A stretch of 64,000 nt of DNA from Hyphomicrobiales bacterium (GTDB taxonomy: Bacteria > Pseudomonadota > Alphaproteobacteria > Rhizobiales > Devosiaceae), in assembly GCA_900470445.1 (NCBI GenBank), contig UCAU01000006.1:93224-157223 (forward strand). Reading direction: 5' to 3'. The translations under genes were made by a program, and so were the position numbers. The first letter of the stretch is position 1; every line of letters begins with the position of its first letter. The notes beneath the pieces were generated by a model, which had not been told where the DNA came from, made no database searches, and worked only from the letters and a program-made list of their open reading frames with translations. Shown here in pieces: positions 16,577 through 26,179 of this stretch.

Positions 16577-17803
16577 TCACGCGCTGCCGACGACGGCGAG
16601 GCGGGGTGGCTGGTGCGTGCGCACCGGAACGGGCTCAAGCGGCGAGGTGCTTGCCGCGGCGTGCCGGCCCAATGCCGCCTTGGCCAGAATGATGCGGATC
16701 ATGTTGTTCTGCGGCGCATGCGCCTTGCCGGAGAGGGCATCGCGATGGTGGCGCTCCAGCGGATTGTCCCGGCTGATGCCGGGATTGCCGCCCAGATCGA
16801 GCGCCAGCGTCGTGGCCGCGATGGCATTCTCGATCACCACATGCTTGACCGCCGCGGCGTCGGGGCCGAATGGACGCCCGCTGTCATAATCCTCGGCAAT
16901 CGATCGCAGCAGGCGCCGGTTGGTGGTGAGCCAGACTTCGATCTGGCCCAGTCCATCCTGCATGCGGGGCAGGGTGGCTAGCGGCGCGCCCAGGCTTGCC
17001 GGGGCGCGGGTCGTGGTGAATTCGATCAGCCAGTCGCGTGCACCGCGCGCTGCGCCATCATAAATCGCCGGTACCAGCGAAAAATACCAGGCACCCTGAC
17101 GTTCATCGCGCCTGAGGCCTTCGCTGGCCGGGGCGATGTCAATAACGTCTTCAAGTGGGATCGCAACATCGTCGAGGATGAGGTCATCGCTATTGGTGGC
17201 GCGCATGCCGGTGGCATTCCAGGTCTTCTCGACGCGAATGCCATCGGCATCGGTCGGCACGAGGAACGAGCCAAGACGTGGCTCGGGCTCGTCGGTGATG
17301 GCGAGCACGGCAACCCATTTCAGCAGCGGAATGCCGGTGGCATAGGTCTTGTGGCCCGTGATGCGCCACTGATTGCCCACCTTGCGGGCGATGGTCTCGG
17401 GTGGCGAGCCATGCGAGGGCGAGCCGACGCGAGGCTCGACCTGAGCGGCATTGAGCAGCGCCACTCCGTCGCGATTGGCCTTGGTCACCCGCTCGATCAA
17501 ATGGTCCGGCCACTTGCCGGAGGCGCGGATGGAATAGTGCTGGCTGTAATGCATGGCCAGCACGAGGGCGGTGGAGGGTTCGCCTCGCGCTACCGACGAA
17601 ACCACCGCCAGCGCCTCGGTCAACCCGCCGCCCAGCCCGCCATGCTCGGTGGCGGTCACCAGACCCAGAAGGCCCGCCTCATAGAGCGCATCGAAATTGG
17701 CGAAAGGAAAATCGCCGGTTTCGTCATAATGCCGGGCGGTCAGGGCAAACCGTTTGCCCAATTGCTCGGCCTGTTCCAGGTAGGGCGCGAAATCCGTGGT
17801 CAT
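16577..17803 (-). CDS. Acyl-CoA dehydrogenase-family flavoprotein (SfnB/DszC-related)
   Basis: A 408-residue protein of the acyl-CoA dehydrogenase fold: EHGGLGGGLTEALAVVSSVARGEPSTALVLAMHYSQH in the helical domain, WRITGHKTYATGIPLLKW in the beta domain, and a C-terminus with GNPGISRDNPLERHHRDAL. It is more divergent than the DszC-type protein at 9677-10930 and lacks the HWRN signature. It sits between the two DszB-like genes, 12-13 nt from each, so co-expression is very likely. It may oxygenate or desaturate the organosulfur substrate. The precise reaction is not deducible. Confidence 0.84.
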   Translation of the reverse strand: MTTDFAPYLEQAEQLGKRFALTARHYDETGDFPFANFDALYEAGLLGLVTATEHGGLGGGLTEALAVVSSVARGEPSTALVLAMHYSQHYSIRASGKWPDHLIERVTKANRDGVALLNAAQVEPRVGSPSHGSPPETIARKVGNQWRITGHKTYATGIPLLKWVAVLAITDEPEPRLGSFLVPTDADGIRVEKTWNATGMRATNSDDLILDDVAIPLEDVIDIAPASEGLRRDERQGAWYFSLVPAIYDGAARGARDWLIEFTTTRAPASLGAPLATLPRMQDGLGQIEVWLTTNRRLLRSIAEDYDSGRPFGPDAAAVKHVVIENAIAATTLALDLGGNPGISRDNPLERHHRDALSGKAHAPQNNMIRIILAKAALGRHAAASTSPLEPVPVRTHQPPRLAVVGSA

Positions 17804-17815
17804 GGCAGACTCCGT

Positions 17816-18859
17816 TCAGGCGACAGCGCGGGCGTCGAGCGCGTCATAGGGACGGCGATCGACCCAGTCGTTGATGTCGAAATTGGCCTTGAGGAACCCC
17901 CATTCATGCAGGAAATCCTTGTAGTGGCCGATGGCGTCGATCAACTCGGGCTCAAGCCCGATGCCGAGATGGCGATGCAGTTCGGGGCCGTTGGCAGCCG
18001 CGACCACCTCTTCGGAGGCCCCAACTTCCCTAGCCACGAAGCGACGCACGTCGTCGGGATGCGTTTCAGCCCAGGCACTGGCCTGCTGCAGCGTACCAAT
18101 CAGCTTGGTGACCAGATCGGGCCGGTCCTCGGCGAGGCGCTCGTCAACAGTCAGCACCCGCGGCGAGCCGGAATTAATGCGGATTTTCGGATCGGGATGG
18201 AAACCGAACTCGGCCACGGTATGGGTGGCAAACAGGTTCGCGACGCTGATGCCCGGCGTACCCTTCACATAAATTGCATCGACCTCGCCGCGCAGCAGCG
18301 CTGCAATTTCGGCGCCATAAGCTTGGCGATTGCGCAGACCATAAAGCTGCGGCCCCTCGCGCCCGTCCAGCACGGAATCGGTCAGATGGATATCGACGAT
18401 CTCGACTTGTTTGTGCGAGAGCCCTTCCAGCGATAGCGCCGAAACCAGTCCCTTGAGCGCGGTCGCATGCATGAAATCGACAATGCCTTCGGGGCGGCGC
18501 GCCACGCCGAAGCGGCGGCCGACGAGGTCCTTCGTCGTCCTGATGCCGGTCTCAGGCAGGGTGATGATGGCCTGGAATTCGTCCGTCCAGGTGATGCCGA
18601 CCAGCCGCGTTGGGTTGCCTTCCGAGCGAGCGCGGATCGGCGGCACATTGCCGCCATGACGGAAGGAATAGTTCAGGTGGTGATCGAAATGGCTGGACCG
18701 GACGGCGCGATCCTTGCTGTCGATGATCGAGGTGAGCTTGATGCCTTCGCGCGCAAAGGTCTCATCAAGCAGACCTAGTTGCACCGCGAGTCCTACCGGA
18801 GTGGGCACCGGGCAGCGCGTGTACCAGATTTCCGAAATTGCATTCTTGAGCGTCATCAT
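17816..18859 (-). CDS. DszB-like sulfinate desulfinase, paralogue 2
   Basis: A 347-residue paralogue of the protein at 15538-16563, sharing WYTRCP-PTP near the N-terminus, SKD-AVR-SHF, SF-R/H-GGN-PP and the middle EGLSH. It has no signal peptide. Cys16, His57 and Arg67 fall on the DszB catalytic triad with the same 41- and 10-residue spacings as paralogue 1. Two adjacent ATG codons (18859 and 18856) are possible starts. It is the first gene of the minus-strand organosulfur operon. The two paralogues may differ in substrate or form a heteromer. Confidence 0.82.
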   Translation of the reverse strand: MMTLKNAISEIWYTRCPVPTPVGLAVQLGLLDETFAREGIKLTSIIDSKDRAVRSSHFDHHLNYSFRHGGNVPPIRARSEGNPTRLVGITWTDEFQAIITLPETGIRTTKDLVGRRFGVARRPEGIVDFMHATALKGLVSALSLEGLSHKQVEIVDIHLTDSVLDGREGPQLYGLRNRQAYGAEIAALLRGEVDAIYVKGTPGISVANLFATHTVAEFGFHPDPKIRINSGSPRVLTVDERLAEDRPDLVTKLIGTLQQASAWAETHPDDVRRFVAREVGASEEVVAAANGPELHRHLGIGLEPELIDAIGHYKDFLHEWGFLKANFDINDWVDRRPYDALDARAVA

Positions 18860-19184
18860 GCCTCTCCGTCGGTGATGGCCGTCGCTGCCGGCCGCTGCGT
18901 CTCAATCCAGCCGGAAGAGCATTTTCCAAGCCCTGGAGTGCAGAGAGTTGAAAATTGCTCACCCATCCTTGGATTGGCAAAAACTTGCTTACAGAAGATC
19001 ATATTCGCCTGATTGAGGAAGCTAGTTCCTGAAAAGCCGTAACGACAGGATGGATTTTCTGAAACACGTTTGACAAAGCCTATAAAATTAGTCAACAATA
19101 AAATTCAGGAGCTGCGAACCGCCCCGGCTTGTCGCAGCAACCGGCCGTTCCCGGCCATTCGAAGCACATCAAGAGAGCTTGCTT
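18860..19184. promoter_or_regulatory. Divergent promoter region of the organosulfur island
   Basis: This 325-bp spacer separates the divergent operons and is AT-rich in the middle. A TTGACA hexamer at 19070-19075 faces the transporter genes. TTGAC (19070-19074) and GTCAA (19091-19095) form an inverted repeat around TATAAAATTA, so both strands carry a -35-like box and the element could also be an operator. On the minus strand a TATGAT box lies at 18998-19003. No regulator gene is adjacent, and I see no small gene. Exact start points are not determinable. Confidence 0.4.
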
Positions 19185-20171
19185 ATGTCAGCGCTGGCCA
19201 GAACCGCCCGATCGTTGCGGCGAACGTTGTTGCAGGCGATCCCCACCGTTCTGGGGATCATCATCCTCAACTTCTTCCTGCTGCAGTTGGCCCCTGGCGA
19301 CGCGGCCGACGTGATGGCCGGGGAGGCGGGTTCTGCCACCGCAGAATCCATGGCTGCATTGCGGACCCGCTTCGGGCTCGACAATCCCGTGTTGGTCCAG
19401 CTCGCCAATTATCTCAACAATCTCGCCCATTTCAGTCTAGGGTTTTCACCGCGCTATGGCATGCCGGTCATGGACCTGATCGGCCAGCGCCTGCCGGGCA
19501 CGCTGACCCTGATGGCTATGGCGCTGGCCATCGCCATCCTGATCGGCCTCGCCCTGGGCTCGGTCATGTCCTTCTTCGCCGGTCGCCTGCCGGACCGGTT
19601 GCTGTCGATCTTCTCGCTGCTGTTCTATTCAATTCCCGGCTTCTGGATCGGGCTGATGCTGATCGTGCTGTTCTCGGTAACGCTGGGTTGGCTGCCCAGC
19701 GGCGGGGCAGGGACCATCGGCTCCAACCTCACAGGTTGGGCCGCCATTGTCGACAAGGCGCGCTATATGGTGCTGCCGGCTACTTCGCTGGCGCTGTTTT
19801 ACGTCGCCATCTACGCACGTTTGACCCGCGCCGCCATGCTGGAGGTCCGCAGCCAGGACTTCGTTCGCACCGCCTACGCCAAGGGGCTTTCGCCCGTTGC
19901 GGTGACACTGCGCCACGTGTTGCGCAACGCGCTCATTCCCATCACCACCATGGCCGGCATGCATATCGGCGGCATGCTCGGTGGCGCCGTGGTGGTGGAG
20001 ACCGTCTACAGCTGGCCCGGCCTGGGCCGGCTCGCCTTCGAGGCCGTGATGGGCCGCGACTACACGGTTCTGCTCGGCATTCTGTTGCTGTCCTCGCTGC
20101 TGGTGATCTTTGCCAATGCGGTGGTGGACCTGCTGCAGACCTGGCTCGACCCACGGATTGGAGAACACTGA
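19185..20171 (+). CDS. Peptide-type ABC transporter permease (DppB-like)
   Basis: A 328-residue inner-membrane permease. It has an N-terminal helix (TVLGIIILNFFLLQLAPGDAAD), then the DppB hallmark of GDAADVMAGE plus a long periplasmic loop, five further helices, and the EAA-type cytoplasmic loop RSQDFVRTAYAKGLSP near residues 220-235. The ATG at 19185 is preferred over a TTG at 19179 because AAGAGAG lies 7 nt upstream. It overlaps the next permease gene by one base. It should pair with DppC and the fused ATPase, and probably uses the binding proteins encoded at 11049-12647 and/or 26688-28304. Confidence 0.93.
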   Translation: MSALARTARSLRRTLLQAIPTVLGIIILNFFLLQLAPGDAADVMAGEAGSATAESMAALRTRFGLDNPVLVQLANYLNNLAHFSLGFSPRYGMPVMDLIGQRLPGTLTLMAMALAIAILIGLALGSVMSFFAGRLPDRLLSIFSLLFYSIPGFWIGLMLIVLFSVTLGWLPSGGAGTIGSNLTGWAAIVDKARYMVLPATSLALFYVAIYARLTRAAMLEVRSQDFVRTAYAKGLSPVAVTLRHVLRNALIPITTMAGMHIGGMLGGAVVVETVYSWPGLGRLAFEAVMGRDYTVLLGILLLSSLLVIFANAVVDLLQTWLDPRIGEH

Positions 20172-21139
20172 TGTCCACGACCGATCTCGGCGTCGGCGCC
20201 GTTACGGCCAGGCCGGAGGCCCCGGCCAAGCCCGAATGGCACAATCTGCGGGCCCCCGATGCACGCACTACGCTCACTGCCACCGTTACCGTCCCGGCCG
20301 GCTGGCGTGAACTGCGGCTGTTCCTCCGCAATCCCAACGCGCTATTCGGCTTGGTCTTTCTAGGCATCATGGTCGTCATCGCGCTGATTGCCCCCCTTAT
20401 CTTCCCCGGCGATCCGCTAGGCATGGTGACCAAGCCTTTCCTGTGGCCCGGACAGGACGCAGCCTATCCCCTGGGGAGCGATTCCATGGGCCGCGACGTG
20501 CTGGCCGGCATTGTCCACGGCTCGCGCATTTCCCTGTTCGTAGGCCTTGCCGCCACCGCATTGGGCCTGACCGTGGGCGTGCTGGTCGGGGCGACAGCGG
20601 GCTATTTCGGCGGCTGGGTCGATGACGTGCTGGTGCGCATCATCGAGATCTTCCAGACCCTGCCCAATTTCGTCCTGCTGGTGGTGCTGGTGGCCATCCT
20701 GCAGCCCTCCGCACTGACGGTGACCATCGCCATTGCCATCGTCAGTTGGCCCATGGTGGCGCGCCTGACCCGCGCCGAATTCCGCGCCATCCGCGAGAAG
20801 GATTACGTCATGGCCGCCCGTAGCCTGGGCTTCGGCAATGCCCGCATCATCTTCCAGGAAGTGCTGCCTAATGCCCTGCCGCCGCTGATCGTCACCGCCT
20901 CGGTCATGGTGGCAACGGCCATCCTGATGGAATCGGCGCTGAGCTTCATGGGGCTGGGTGATCCAAACGTGGTCAGTTGGGGTTCGATGATCGGCAGCGG
21001 TCGCGAGTTGATCCGCACCGCCTGGTACCTGACGTTGCTGCCGGGCCTTGCCATCGTCTTCACCGTGCTGGCGCTTAACCTGATCGGCGATGGCCTCAAC
21101 GACGCCCTCAATCCACGCTTTTCGGAGGAACGGGCATGA
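20171..21139 (+). CDS. Peptide-type ABC transporter permease (DppC-like)
   Basis: A 322-residue permease of the DppC/OppC type. It opens with a cytoplasmic N-terminal stretch, then the first helix (LFGLVFLGIMVVIALIAPLIF), the family motif LGSDSMGRDVLAGIVHGSRISL near residues 97-118 and the EAA loop REKDYVMAARSLGFGNARIIFQEVLPN. The ATG at 20171 overlaps the DppB stop (TGATG), and the end overlaps the ATPase start (ATGA), so all three genes are translationally coupled. A longer in-frame extension upstream is only the shadow of dppB. Confidence 0.93.
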   Translation: MSTTDLGVGAVTARPEAPAKPEWHNLRAPDARTTLTATVTVPAGWRELRLFLRNPNALFGLVFLGIMVVIALIAPLIFPGDPLGMVTKPFLWPGQDAAYPLGSDSMGRDVLAGIVHGSRISLFVGLAATALGLTVGVLVGATAGYFGGWVDDVLVRIIEIFQTLPNFVLLVVLVAILQPSALTVTIAIAIVSWPMVARLTRAEFRAIREKDYVMAARSLGFGNARIIFQEVLPNALPPLIVTASVMVATAILMESALSFMGLGDPNVVSWGSMIGSGRELIRTAWYLTLLPGLAIVFTVLALNLIGDGLNDALNPRFSEERA

Positions 21140-22890
21140 ACGCGATCACCCCGACACTAGCGCAATCCCGCCCGGCCAATACCAGCCGCCTGCTGGAAGT
21201 CGAAGATCTCACCATCCGTTTCGGCACAACCGATCCGGTCAAGCGGCTGAGCTTCCACATCGATCGCGGCGAAACCCTCGCCGTGGTGGGCGAGTCCGGC
21301 TCCGGCAAGTCGCTGAGCGCCCTGGCGCTGATGCGCCTGCTGCCCCGCAATGCCCGCATTCCCAATGGCCGCATCAGTTTCGAAGGCCAGGACCTGCTGG
21401 CCCTCTCCGAGCGTGACATGCGCAAGGTGCGCGGCCGCGACATCGCCATGATCTTTCAGGAGCCGATGACCTCGCTCAATCCGGTGGCGAGCATCGGCAA
21501 CCAGATCGTCGAAGTGCTGCGCCTGCATGAAAAACTGTCGCACAAGGCGGCGCGCGAACGGGCCATCGAACTGCTTGATCTGGTGAAAATCCCCGAGCCG
21601 GCCAAACGGGTCGATGACTTTCCCCACCAGCTCTCTGGTGGCCAGCGCCAGCGCGTGATGATCGCCATGGCCGTTGCGTGCAAGCCCAAGCTGCTCATCG
21701 CCGACGAGCCCACCACTGCGCTCGACGCCACGATCCAGGCGCAGATTCTCGAACTGCTCGATGAATTGCGCCACAAGCTGTCCATGGGCCTGTTGCTCAT
21801 CACTCACGATCTGGGCCTGGTGTCGCGCTGGAGCGATCGGGTCGTGGTCATGTATCACGGCGACAAGCTCGAGGAGCTGGCGACGCCCGATCTGTTCCGA
21901 CCCGGCCGGCATCCCTATACCAATGGTCTCACCCAGGCCTCCATTCGGCTCGACGAGGAAGTGCACTACTCCGCCCAGTCACTCGCCGAGGTGCGTGTGG
22001 TGCGCGGCGCCGATGGCCGCAATGTCTACGACGTGAAGCCGCCGGCAAAACGCCTGCCAACGACGCCTGCCACTGCCGAACCGCTGCTGGCTGTGCGCGA
22101 CCTCTCAGTGACCTACCAGACCAGACAGCGCGCCAATCGGGCGCTCGACAATGTCTCGCTGACCCTCGCCAAGGGCGAAACCCTCGGCATTGTGGGCGAA
22201 TCCGGCAGCGGCAAGTCGACCCTTTCCAAGGCTATCATGCGCTTGGTCAACACCCAGCAGGGCAGCATCGTCTTCCAGGGGCGGGACATTACCGCGCTTT
22301 CCCCCAATCAGTTGCAGCCGGTGCGCCGCGACCTGCAGATGATCTTCCAGGATCCGTTTGGCTCGCTCAATCCGCGCAAGACCATCCGCGACATCCTCGA
22401 GGCGCCACTGATCGTGCACGGCGTCAGGGATGCCGCCGAGCGCCGCCGCCGTCTCAACGAAACCTTCGAGCATGTCCGCCTGCCGTCAAATGTCGCCGAT
22501 CGCTATCCGCATGAATTCTCCGGCGGACAGCGCCAGCGCATTGGCATTGCTCGCGCGCTGATCCTGCGACCGTCGCTGGTCATTTGCGACGAGCCGGTCT
22601 CGGCACTCGACGTCTCGATCCAGGCGCAGATTCTCAATCTGCTAGTCGACCTCAAGACCTCGCTGGGTCTATCCTATCTCTTCATCTCGCACGATCTCGC
22701 CGTGGTCCAATACATTTCGGACCGGGTGATCGTGATGAAGGATGCCCGGATCGTCGAGGAGAGCGACCACAGGACCATCTGGCGGTCGCCGAAAACCGAC
22801 TATACCCGCGCGCTGATCGCCGCGGCCAATGACAAGGGTGGCGCCCGCGTGGCCCATCCGCGTGCAGCACGCGAACTCGCCGCCATTTAA
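21136..22890 (+). CDS. Fused DppD-DppF dual ATPase of the peptide-type ABC transporter
   Basis: A 584-residue protein with two complete ABC ATPase domains. The first has Walker A GESGSGKS near residue 52, signature LSGGQRQRV and Walker [13 protein letters not shown]. The second has GESGSGKST near 355, [15 protein letters not shown] and [11 protein letters not shown]. Each carries the C-terminal oligopeptide-transport extension (RHPYTNGL in the first). Both halves look catalytically intact. It drives the adjacent DppBC permeases. Confidence 0.94.
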   Translation: MNAITPTLAQSRPANTSRLLEVEDLTIRFGTTDPVKRLSFHIDRGETLAVVGESGSGKSLSALALMRLLPRNARIPNGRISFEGQDLLALSERDMRKVRGRDIAMIFQEPMTSLNPVASIGNQIVEVLRLHEKLSHKAARERAIELLDLVKIPEPAKRVDDFPHQLSGGQRQRVMIAMAVACKPKLLIADEPTTALDATIQAQILELLDELRHKLSMGLLLITHDLGLVSRWSDRVVVMYHGDKLEELATPDLFRPGRHPYTNGLTQASIRLDEEVHYSAQSLAEVRVVRGADGRNVYDVKPPAKRLPTTPATAEPLLAVRDLSVTYQTRQRANRALDNVSLTLAKGETLGIVGESGSGKSTLSKAIMRLVNTQQGSIVFQGRDITALSPNQLQPVRRDLQMIFQDPFGSLNPRKTIRDILEAPLIVHGVRDAAERRRRLNETFEHVRLPSNVADRYPHEFSGGQRQRIGIARALILRPSLVICDEPVSALDVSIQAQILNLLVDLKTSLGLSYLFISHDLAVVQYISDRVIVMKDARIVEESDHRTIWRSPKTDYTRALIAAANDKGGARVAHPRAARELAAI

Positions 22891-22953
22891 CGGCACATTT
22901 CGCTTCTATCCCCACAAGACGCAGCCGCGTCGCTTAGCTTACGGAGAATAGCA

Positions 22954-24015
22954 ATGGTCGACTACCGTTACCTCGGGCGCAGCGCCCTCAAGGTGTCGCC
23001 AATCACCCTCGGCAGCATGATGTTTGGCAACCAGACGCCCGACGATGTTGCGTTCCGCATCATCGACAAGGCACATGACCAGGGCATCAATTTCATCGAT
23101 ACGGCCGACGTCTATCATGACGGCAAATCCGAGCAGGTCGTCGGCCAGGGCATTAAGGCCAATCGCGACGACTGGGTCGTGGCCACTAAATTCGTCAATT
23201 CGCGCAGCAAGAACCCCAACAAGGGCGGCTATTCGCGCAAATGGGTCTTCGAAACGGTCGAGAACAGCCTGCGCAATCTCAAGACCGATTATATCGACAT
23301 CATCTATTTCCACCGCGCCGTATTCGATGCCTCGCTGGAAGAGCCAGTGCGGGCGATTGCCGACCTGATCAAGGCCGGCAAGCTGCGCTATTTCGGCGTC
23401 TCGAACTTCCGCGGCTGGCGCATTGCCGAAGTGGCCCATCTGGCCGACCAGCTCGGCATCGACCGCCCGATCGCCAGCCAGCCGCTCTACAATATCGTCA
23501 ACCGCACCGCCGAGGCCGAGCAATTGCCAGCCGCTGTGGCCAATGGCCTGGGCAATGTTTCCTATAGTCCGCTGGCGCGCGGCATCCTGACCGGCAAATA
23601 TAATATCGGTGAGGCACCCGGCGCCGACACCCGTGCCGGCCGCGGCGATAAACGCATGCATGATGTGGAATTCCGCGAGGAATCCATCGCCATCGCCAAG
23701 CAGGTCGCCGCCCATGCCGAAGCCAAGGGCATCGCCGCCGCCGATTTCGCGCTGGCCTGGGTGCTGAACAACCAGCTCATCACCTCGGCCATTGCCGGTC
23801 CGCGCACCGAAGAGCAGTGGGATGGCTATATCCGCGCGCTGGACGTCAAGCTCGATGCCGAAGATGAAGCGCTGGTCGATCGCCTGGTCGCAACCGGCCA
23901 TCCCTCGACACCCGGCTTCACCGATCCGGGCCACCCCATCGAAGGCCGCGTCGCCCGCTCCGCCGCCGGCACCGCCCAGGTCATCCCCCTGAGCCGAACC
24001 CAGAAGGTCGCGTAA
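22954..24015 (+). CDS. Aldo/keto reductase
   Basis: A 353-residue (beta/alpha)8 NADPH-dependent reductase. The catalytic tetrad is visible: Asp and Tyr in INFIDTADVYHDGKSE (about residues 45-60), Lys in VVATKF and His in DIIYFHRA. The phosphate-binding SNFRGW and the C-terminal SAIAGPRTEEQWDGY fit the family. It follows the transporter genes by 63 nt in the same direction and is followed by a strong terminator, so it probably ends that operon. It may reduce an aldehyde or ketone produced when the organosulfur compound is cleaved. Confidence 0.9.
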   Translation: MVDYRYLGRSALKVSPITLGSMMFGNQTPDDVAFRIIDKAHDQGINFIDTADVYHDGKSEQVVGQGIKANRDDWVVATKFVNSRSKNPNKGGYSRKWVFETVENSLRNLKTDYIDIIYFHRAVFDASLEEPVRAIADLIKAGKLRYFGVSNFRGWRIAEVAHLADQLGIDRPIASQPLYNIVNRTAEAEQLPAAVANGLGNVSYSPLARGILTGKYNIGEAPGADTRAGRGDKRMHDVEFREESIAIAKQVAAHAEAKGIAAADFALAWVLNNQLITSAIAGPRTEEQWDGYIRALDVKLDAEDEALVDRLVATGHPSTPGFTDPGHPIEGRVARSAAGTAQVIPLSRTQKVA

Positions 24016-24035
24016 GCGCCAAACGTATGAATATG

Positions 24036-24066
24036 AAGGCCCGCGGAGCAATCCGCGGGCCTTTTT
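24036..24066 (+). terminator. Rho-independent terminator
   Basis: A perfect 12-bp stem, AAGGCCCGCGGA (24036-24047) and TCCGCGGGCCTT (24052-24063), with the tetraloop GCAA and a run of five T (24062-24066). It begins 21 nt after the aldo/keto reductase stop codon. It ends the plus-strand transporter-reductase operon just before the convergent amidohydrolase gene. Confidence 0.95.
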
Positions 24067-24106
24067 GCTATGCTGCCTTGCCGGCGCGAAACTGCGAACT
24101 ATCCGC

Positions 24107-25060
24107 TTATTCGGCGGCCTGCGCCTGCGTCTTGCGCAGGGCCAGTAGGCGCCGCGCATTGCCGCCGGCGACGAGCCGCTGCTCGGCTTCGTTCAGACCG
24201 GCTTCGGCAAGGTTCGCGCCCAGGCTTTCCGCCTGCAGCGCCGGCAGGATCGGCCAATCGGTGCCGGCTAGCACGCGCTCGGCGCCAAAGAAACCCACCA
24301 GCAGGCGCACGATGGCCGGATCGGCGCCCATCGTGTCGAAATAGATATTGGGACGCGGCTGCCGCTGCCGCTCTGTGCGACCATAGATGCCACCACGCGC
24401 CGCCTGCACGATACCGCCCAGGCCCAGCGTCGCGAACACCAGATGCAGATCGGGCAGGTCGTCGAGAATGGACGACTGGATGATGGAGAGGAATGCCACC
24501 CCATTCATCAAGCCGCGACCCAGCGAATTGCCCAGCATGCCGGCCCCGGCGATCAGCACATCGGAATTGGGATGCGCCACTGGATGCACGAAGACCGGCA
24601 CGCGGTGACGCGCCGCCACCTCGAGCGTCGGCCGGGCCGATGGGTCGGCCAGGAACTTACCCCCGCGCGAGGAGTCGATGACGAGGCCAGAGAGCCCCAG
24701 ATCGACGATGGCCCGTTCGGCTTCCCGCGCACCTGCCTCGCCCGCAAACACGTCGGTGACGGCGAAGGCCGCCAGCGACGGCTCGGTCGCGACCAGGCTG
24801 GCAAACCAGTCATTGGCCTCGGCGATAGCGCCGAAATCCACCGGGCCCTCGGCGCCGAACAGGCTTTCGATAGTCGCTGTGACCACTGCCAGCGACACCC
24901 CGGCCGCCTTGAATTCATCGACCAGCGCCGCCGGCGTCGTGATCTTGCGGTAGATCTCGGGCGAGAACGAACCGGCGGGCTTGGCATATTTACCGCCCGG
25001 GCCCCAGGCGGGTGGCCAGAGATGGGTATGGATGTCGACGATATCGAGCGGCGTGCTCAT
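24107..25060 (-). CDS. Amidohydrolase 2 family metal-dependent hydrolase
   Basis: A 317-residue TIM-barrel hydrolase/decarboxylase of the amidohydrolase-2 (ACMSD-like) group. It shows the metal-binding IVDIHTHLWPP at residues 7-17, VFVHPVAHPNSD in the middle and the late LAGTDWPI with a metal-ligand Asp near residue 270. The ATG at 25060 overlaps the SsuD-like gene stop by 4 bp; the longer upstream frame is a shadow of that gene. Members decarboxylate or hydrolyse ring-cleavage-type carboxylic acids. Its coupling to a sulfonate-type monooxygenase suggests it processes the carbon skeleton. Confidence 0.87.
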   Translation of the reverse strand: MSTPLDIVDIHTHLWPPAWGPGGKYAKPAGSFSPEIYRKITTPAALVDEFKAAGVSLAVVTATIESLFGAEGPVDFGAIAEANDWFASLVATEPSLAAFAVTDVFAGEAGAREAERAIVDLGLSGLVIDSSRGGKFLADPSARPTLEVAARHRVPVFVHPVAHPNSDVLIAGAGMLGNSLGRGLMNGVAFLSIIQSSILDDLPDLHLVFATLGLGGIVQAARGGIYGRTERQRQPRPNIYFDTMGADPAIVRLLVGFFGAERVLAGTDWPILPALQAESLGANLAEAGLNEAEQRLVAGGNARRLLALRKTQAQAAE

Positions 25061-26157
25061 TCTGCAGCAACCTTCCTTGCTTCGCGTTCGGCAATGCCGG
25101 CCTTGACCAGCGGCACGACATCGCGGCCATAGGTCACCGTGTCGGCGGTGGGATAAAAGCCGCGCACCAGGAAGTTGGAAATGCCGGCATCGTAATAGTC
25201 GAGCATGGCTTCGGCCACCTGTTCGGGGGTGCCGACCAAAGCGGTGGAATTGCCGCCGGCGCCGCTGGCTTCGGCCACTTCGGTCCATAGCCGCTTGTCG
25301 AGCACCTTGCCGCGCTTGGCCGCTTCCCGCAGGCGGACCGACCCGGCATTGGCCGGTAGCTTCTCGCCATTGCCGCCCGCCTGCCGTGCCACGCCGGCCT
25401 TTACCTTTTCGAGGATGTCGGCGGCATTGGACCAAGCCTGGTCCTCGGTTTCGGCGACAATGGTGCGGAAAGCCAGCGTGAAGCGGATGGCATTGGGATC
25501 GCGGCCATTGGCAATGGCGGCGGCGCGCACCTTGGCAATGGTTTCGCGCGTGCCATCGAGCGGTTCGCCCCATAGCGCATAGATATCGGCATGCTTGCCC
25601 GCCACCGCGATGGCCGCGTCCGACGAGCCGCCGAACGAAATCGGAATGCGCGGCTTCTGGAACGGTTTTACCTGGCTGAAAGCGCCCTTGAACTTATAGA
25701 ACCGCCCCTCATGGTCGAACGGAGCGTCGCTCTCCCAGACCTTCTTGAGCACCTCGATATATTCGTCGGTGCGGGCATAGCGGGTGTCGTGATCCTCGAA
25801 ATCGCCGTCCCGCGCCTGATCGGCATCGGAGCCGCCGGTGATGATGTGGACCCAAACCCGGCCCTCGGAAAACTGGTCCAGCGTCGCCAATTGCCGCGCA
25901 CCCAGCGTCGGCGCCATCAGGCCCGGGCGATGCGCGAGCAGGGCGCCGATCCGCTCGGTCTGGCCGAACACATAGGCGGCGATCTGGTTGTTGTCCGGCC
26001 ATTGCGCGAATTGGCCGATCAACAGCCGGTCGATACCGGCGGCCTCGGCGGCCTGCACATGGTTGCGGATATAGCTCTTGTCGATCGCCGGACCGCTCGT
26101 GGGCACGATGTCGGAGCCCTCGCGATTGGAAGTGTGACCGATGAATTCGGATGCCAT
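25057..26157 (-). CDS. SsuD-like alkanesulfonate-type flavin monooxygenase
   Basis: A 366-residue luciferase-like monooxygenase, close to the usual SsuD length. SsuD-like segments include HVQAAEAAGIDRLLIGQFAQWPD, HRPGLMAPTLGARQLATLDQFSEGRVWVHIITGG and FGGSSDAAIAVAGKHADIYALWGEP. The family uses FMNH2 and oxygen to cleave C-S bonds of sulfonates, giving an aldehyde and sulfite. The ATG at 26157 has AGGAG 7 nt upstream; the longer frame reads through the small gene ahead of it. No SsuE-type reductase is in the window. Confidence 0.88.
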   Translation of the reverse strand: MASEFIGHTSNREGSDIVPTSGPAIDKSYIRNHVQAAEAAGIDRLLIGQFAQWPDNNQIAAYVFGQTERIGALLAHRPGLMAPTLGARQLATLDQFSEGRVWVHIITGGSDADQARDGDFEDHDTRYARTDEYIEVLKKVWESDAPFDHEGRFYKFKGAFSQVKPFQKPRIPISFGGSSDAAIAVAGKHADIYALWGEPLDGTRETIAKVRAAAIANGRDPNAIRFTLAFRTIVAETEDQAWSNAADILEKVKAGVARQAGGNGEKLPANAGSVRLREAAKRGKVLDKRLWTEVAEASGAGGNSTALVGTPEQVAEAMLDYYDAGISNFLVRGFYPTADTVTYGRDVVPLVKAGIAEREARKVAAE

Positions 26158-26179
26158 TGGAAAGCTCCTGGTGATTGGC

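Noticed and set aside
15538-18859. Reading the two SsuA-fold proteins as periplasmic binding proteins
   Set aside because: Both lack any signal peptide or lipobox and keep the DszB catalytic residues, so enzyme is the better call.
19081-19095. Possible third copy of the ATTnAATTnnTAG box from the 26.4-26.6 kb spacer
   Set aside because: Only about 7 of 13 positions match, as expected by chance in an AT-rich promoter.
19070-21139. Apparent single 689-aa protein covering both permeases
   Set aside because: The first half is dppB read in the wrong frame. The real DppC starts at 20171; DppB is in another frame with all family motifs.
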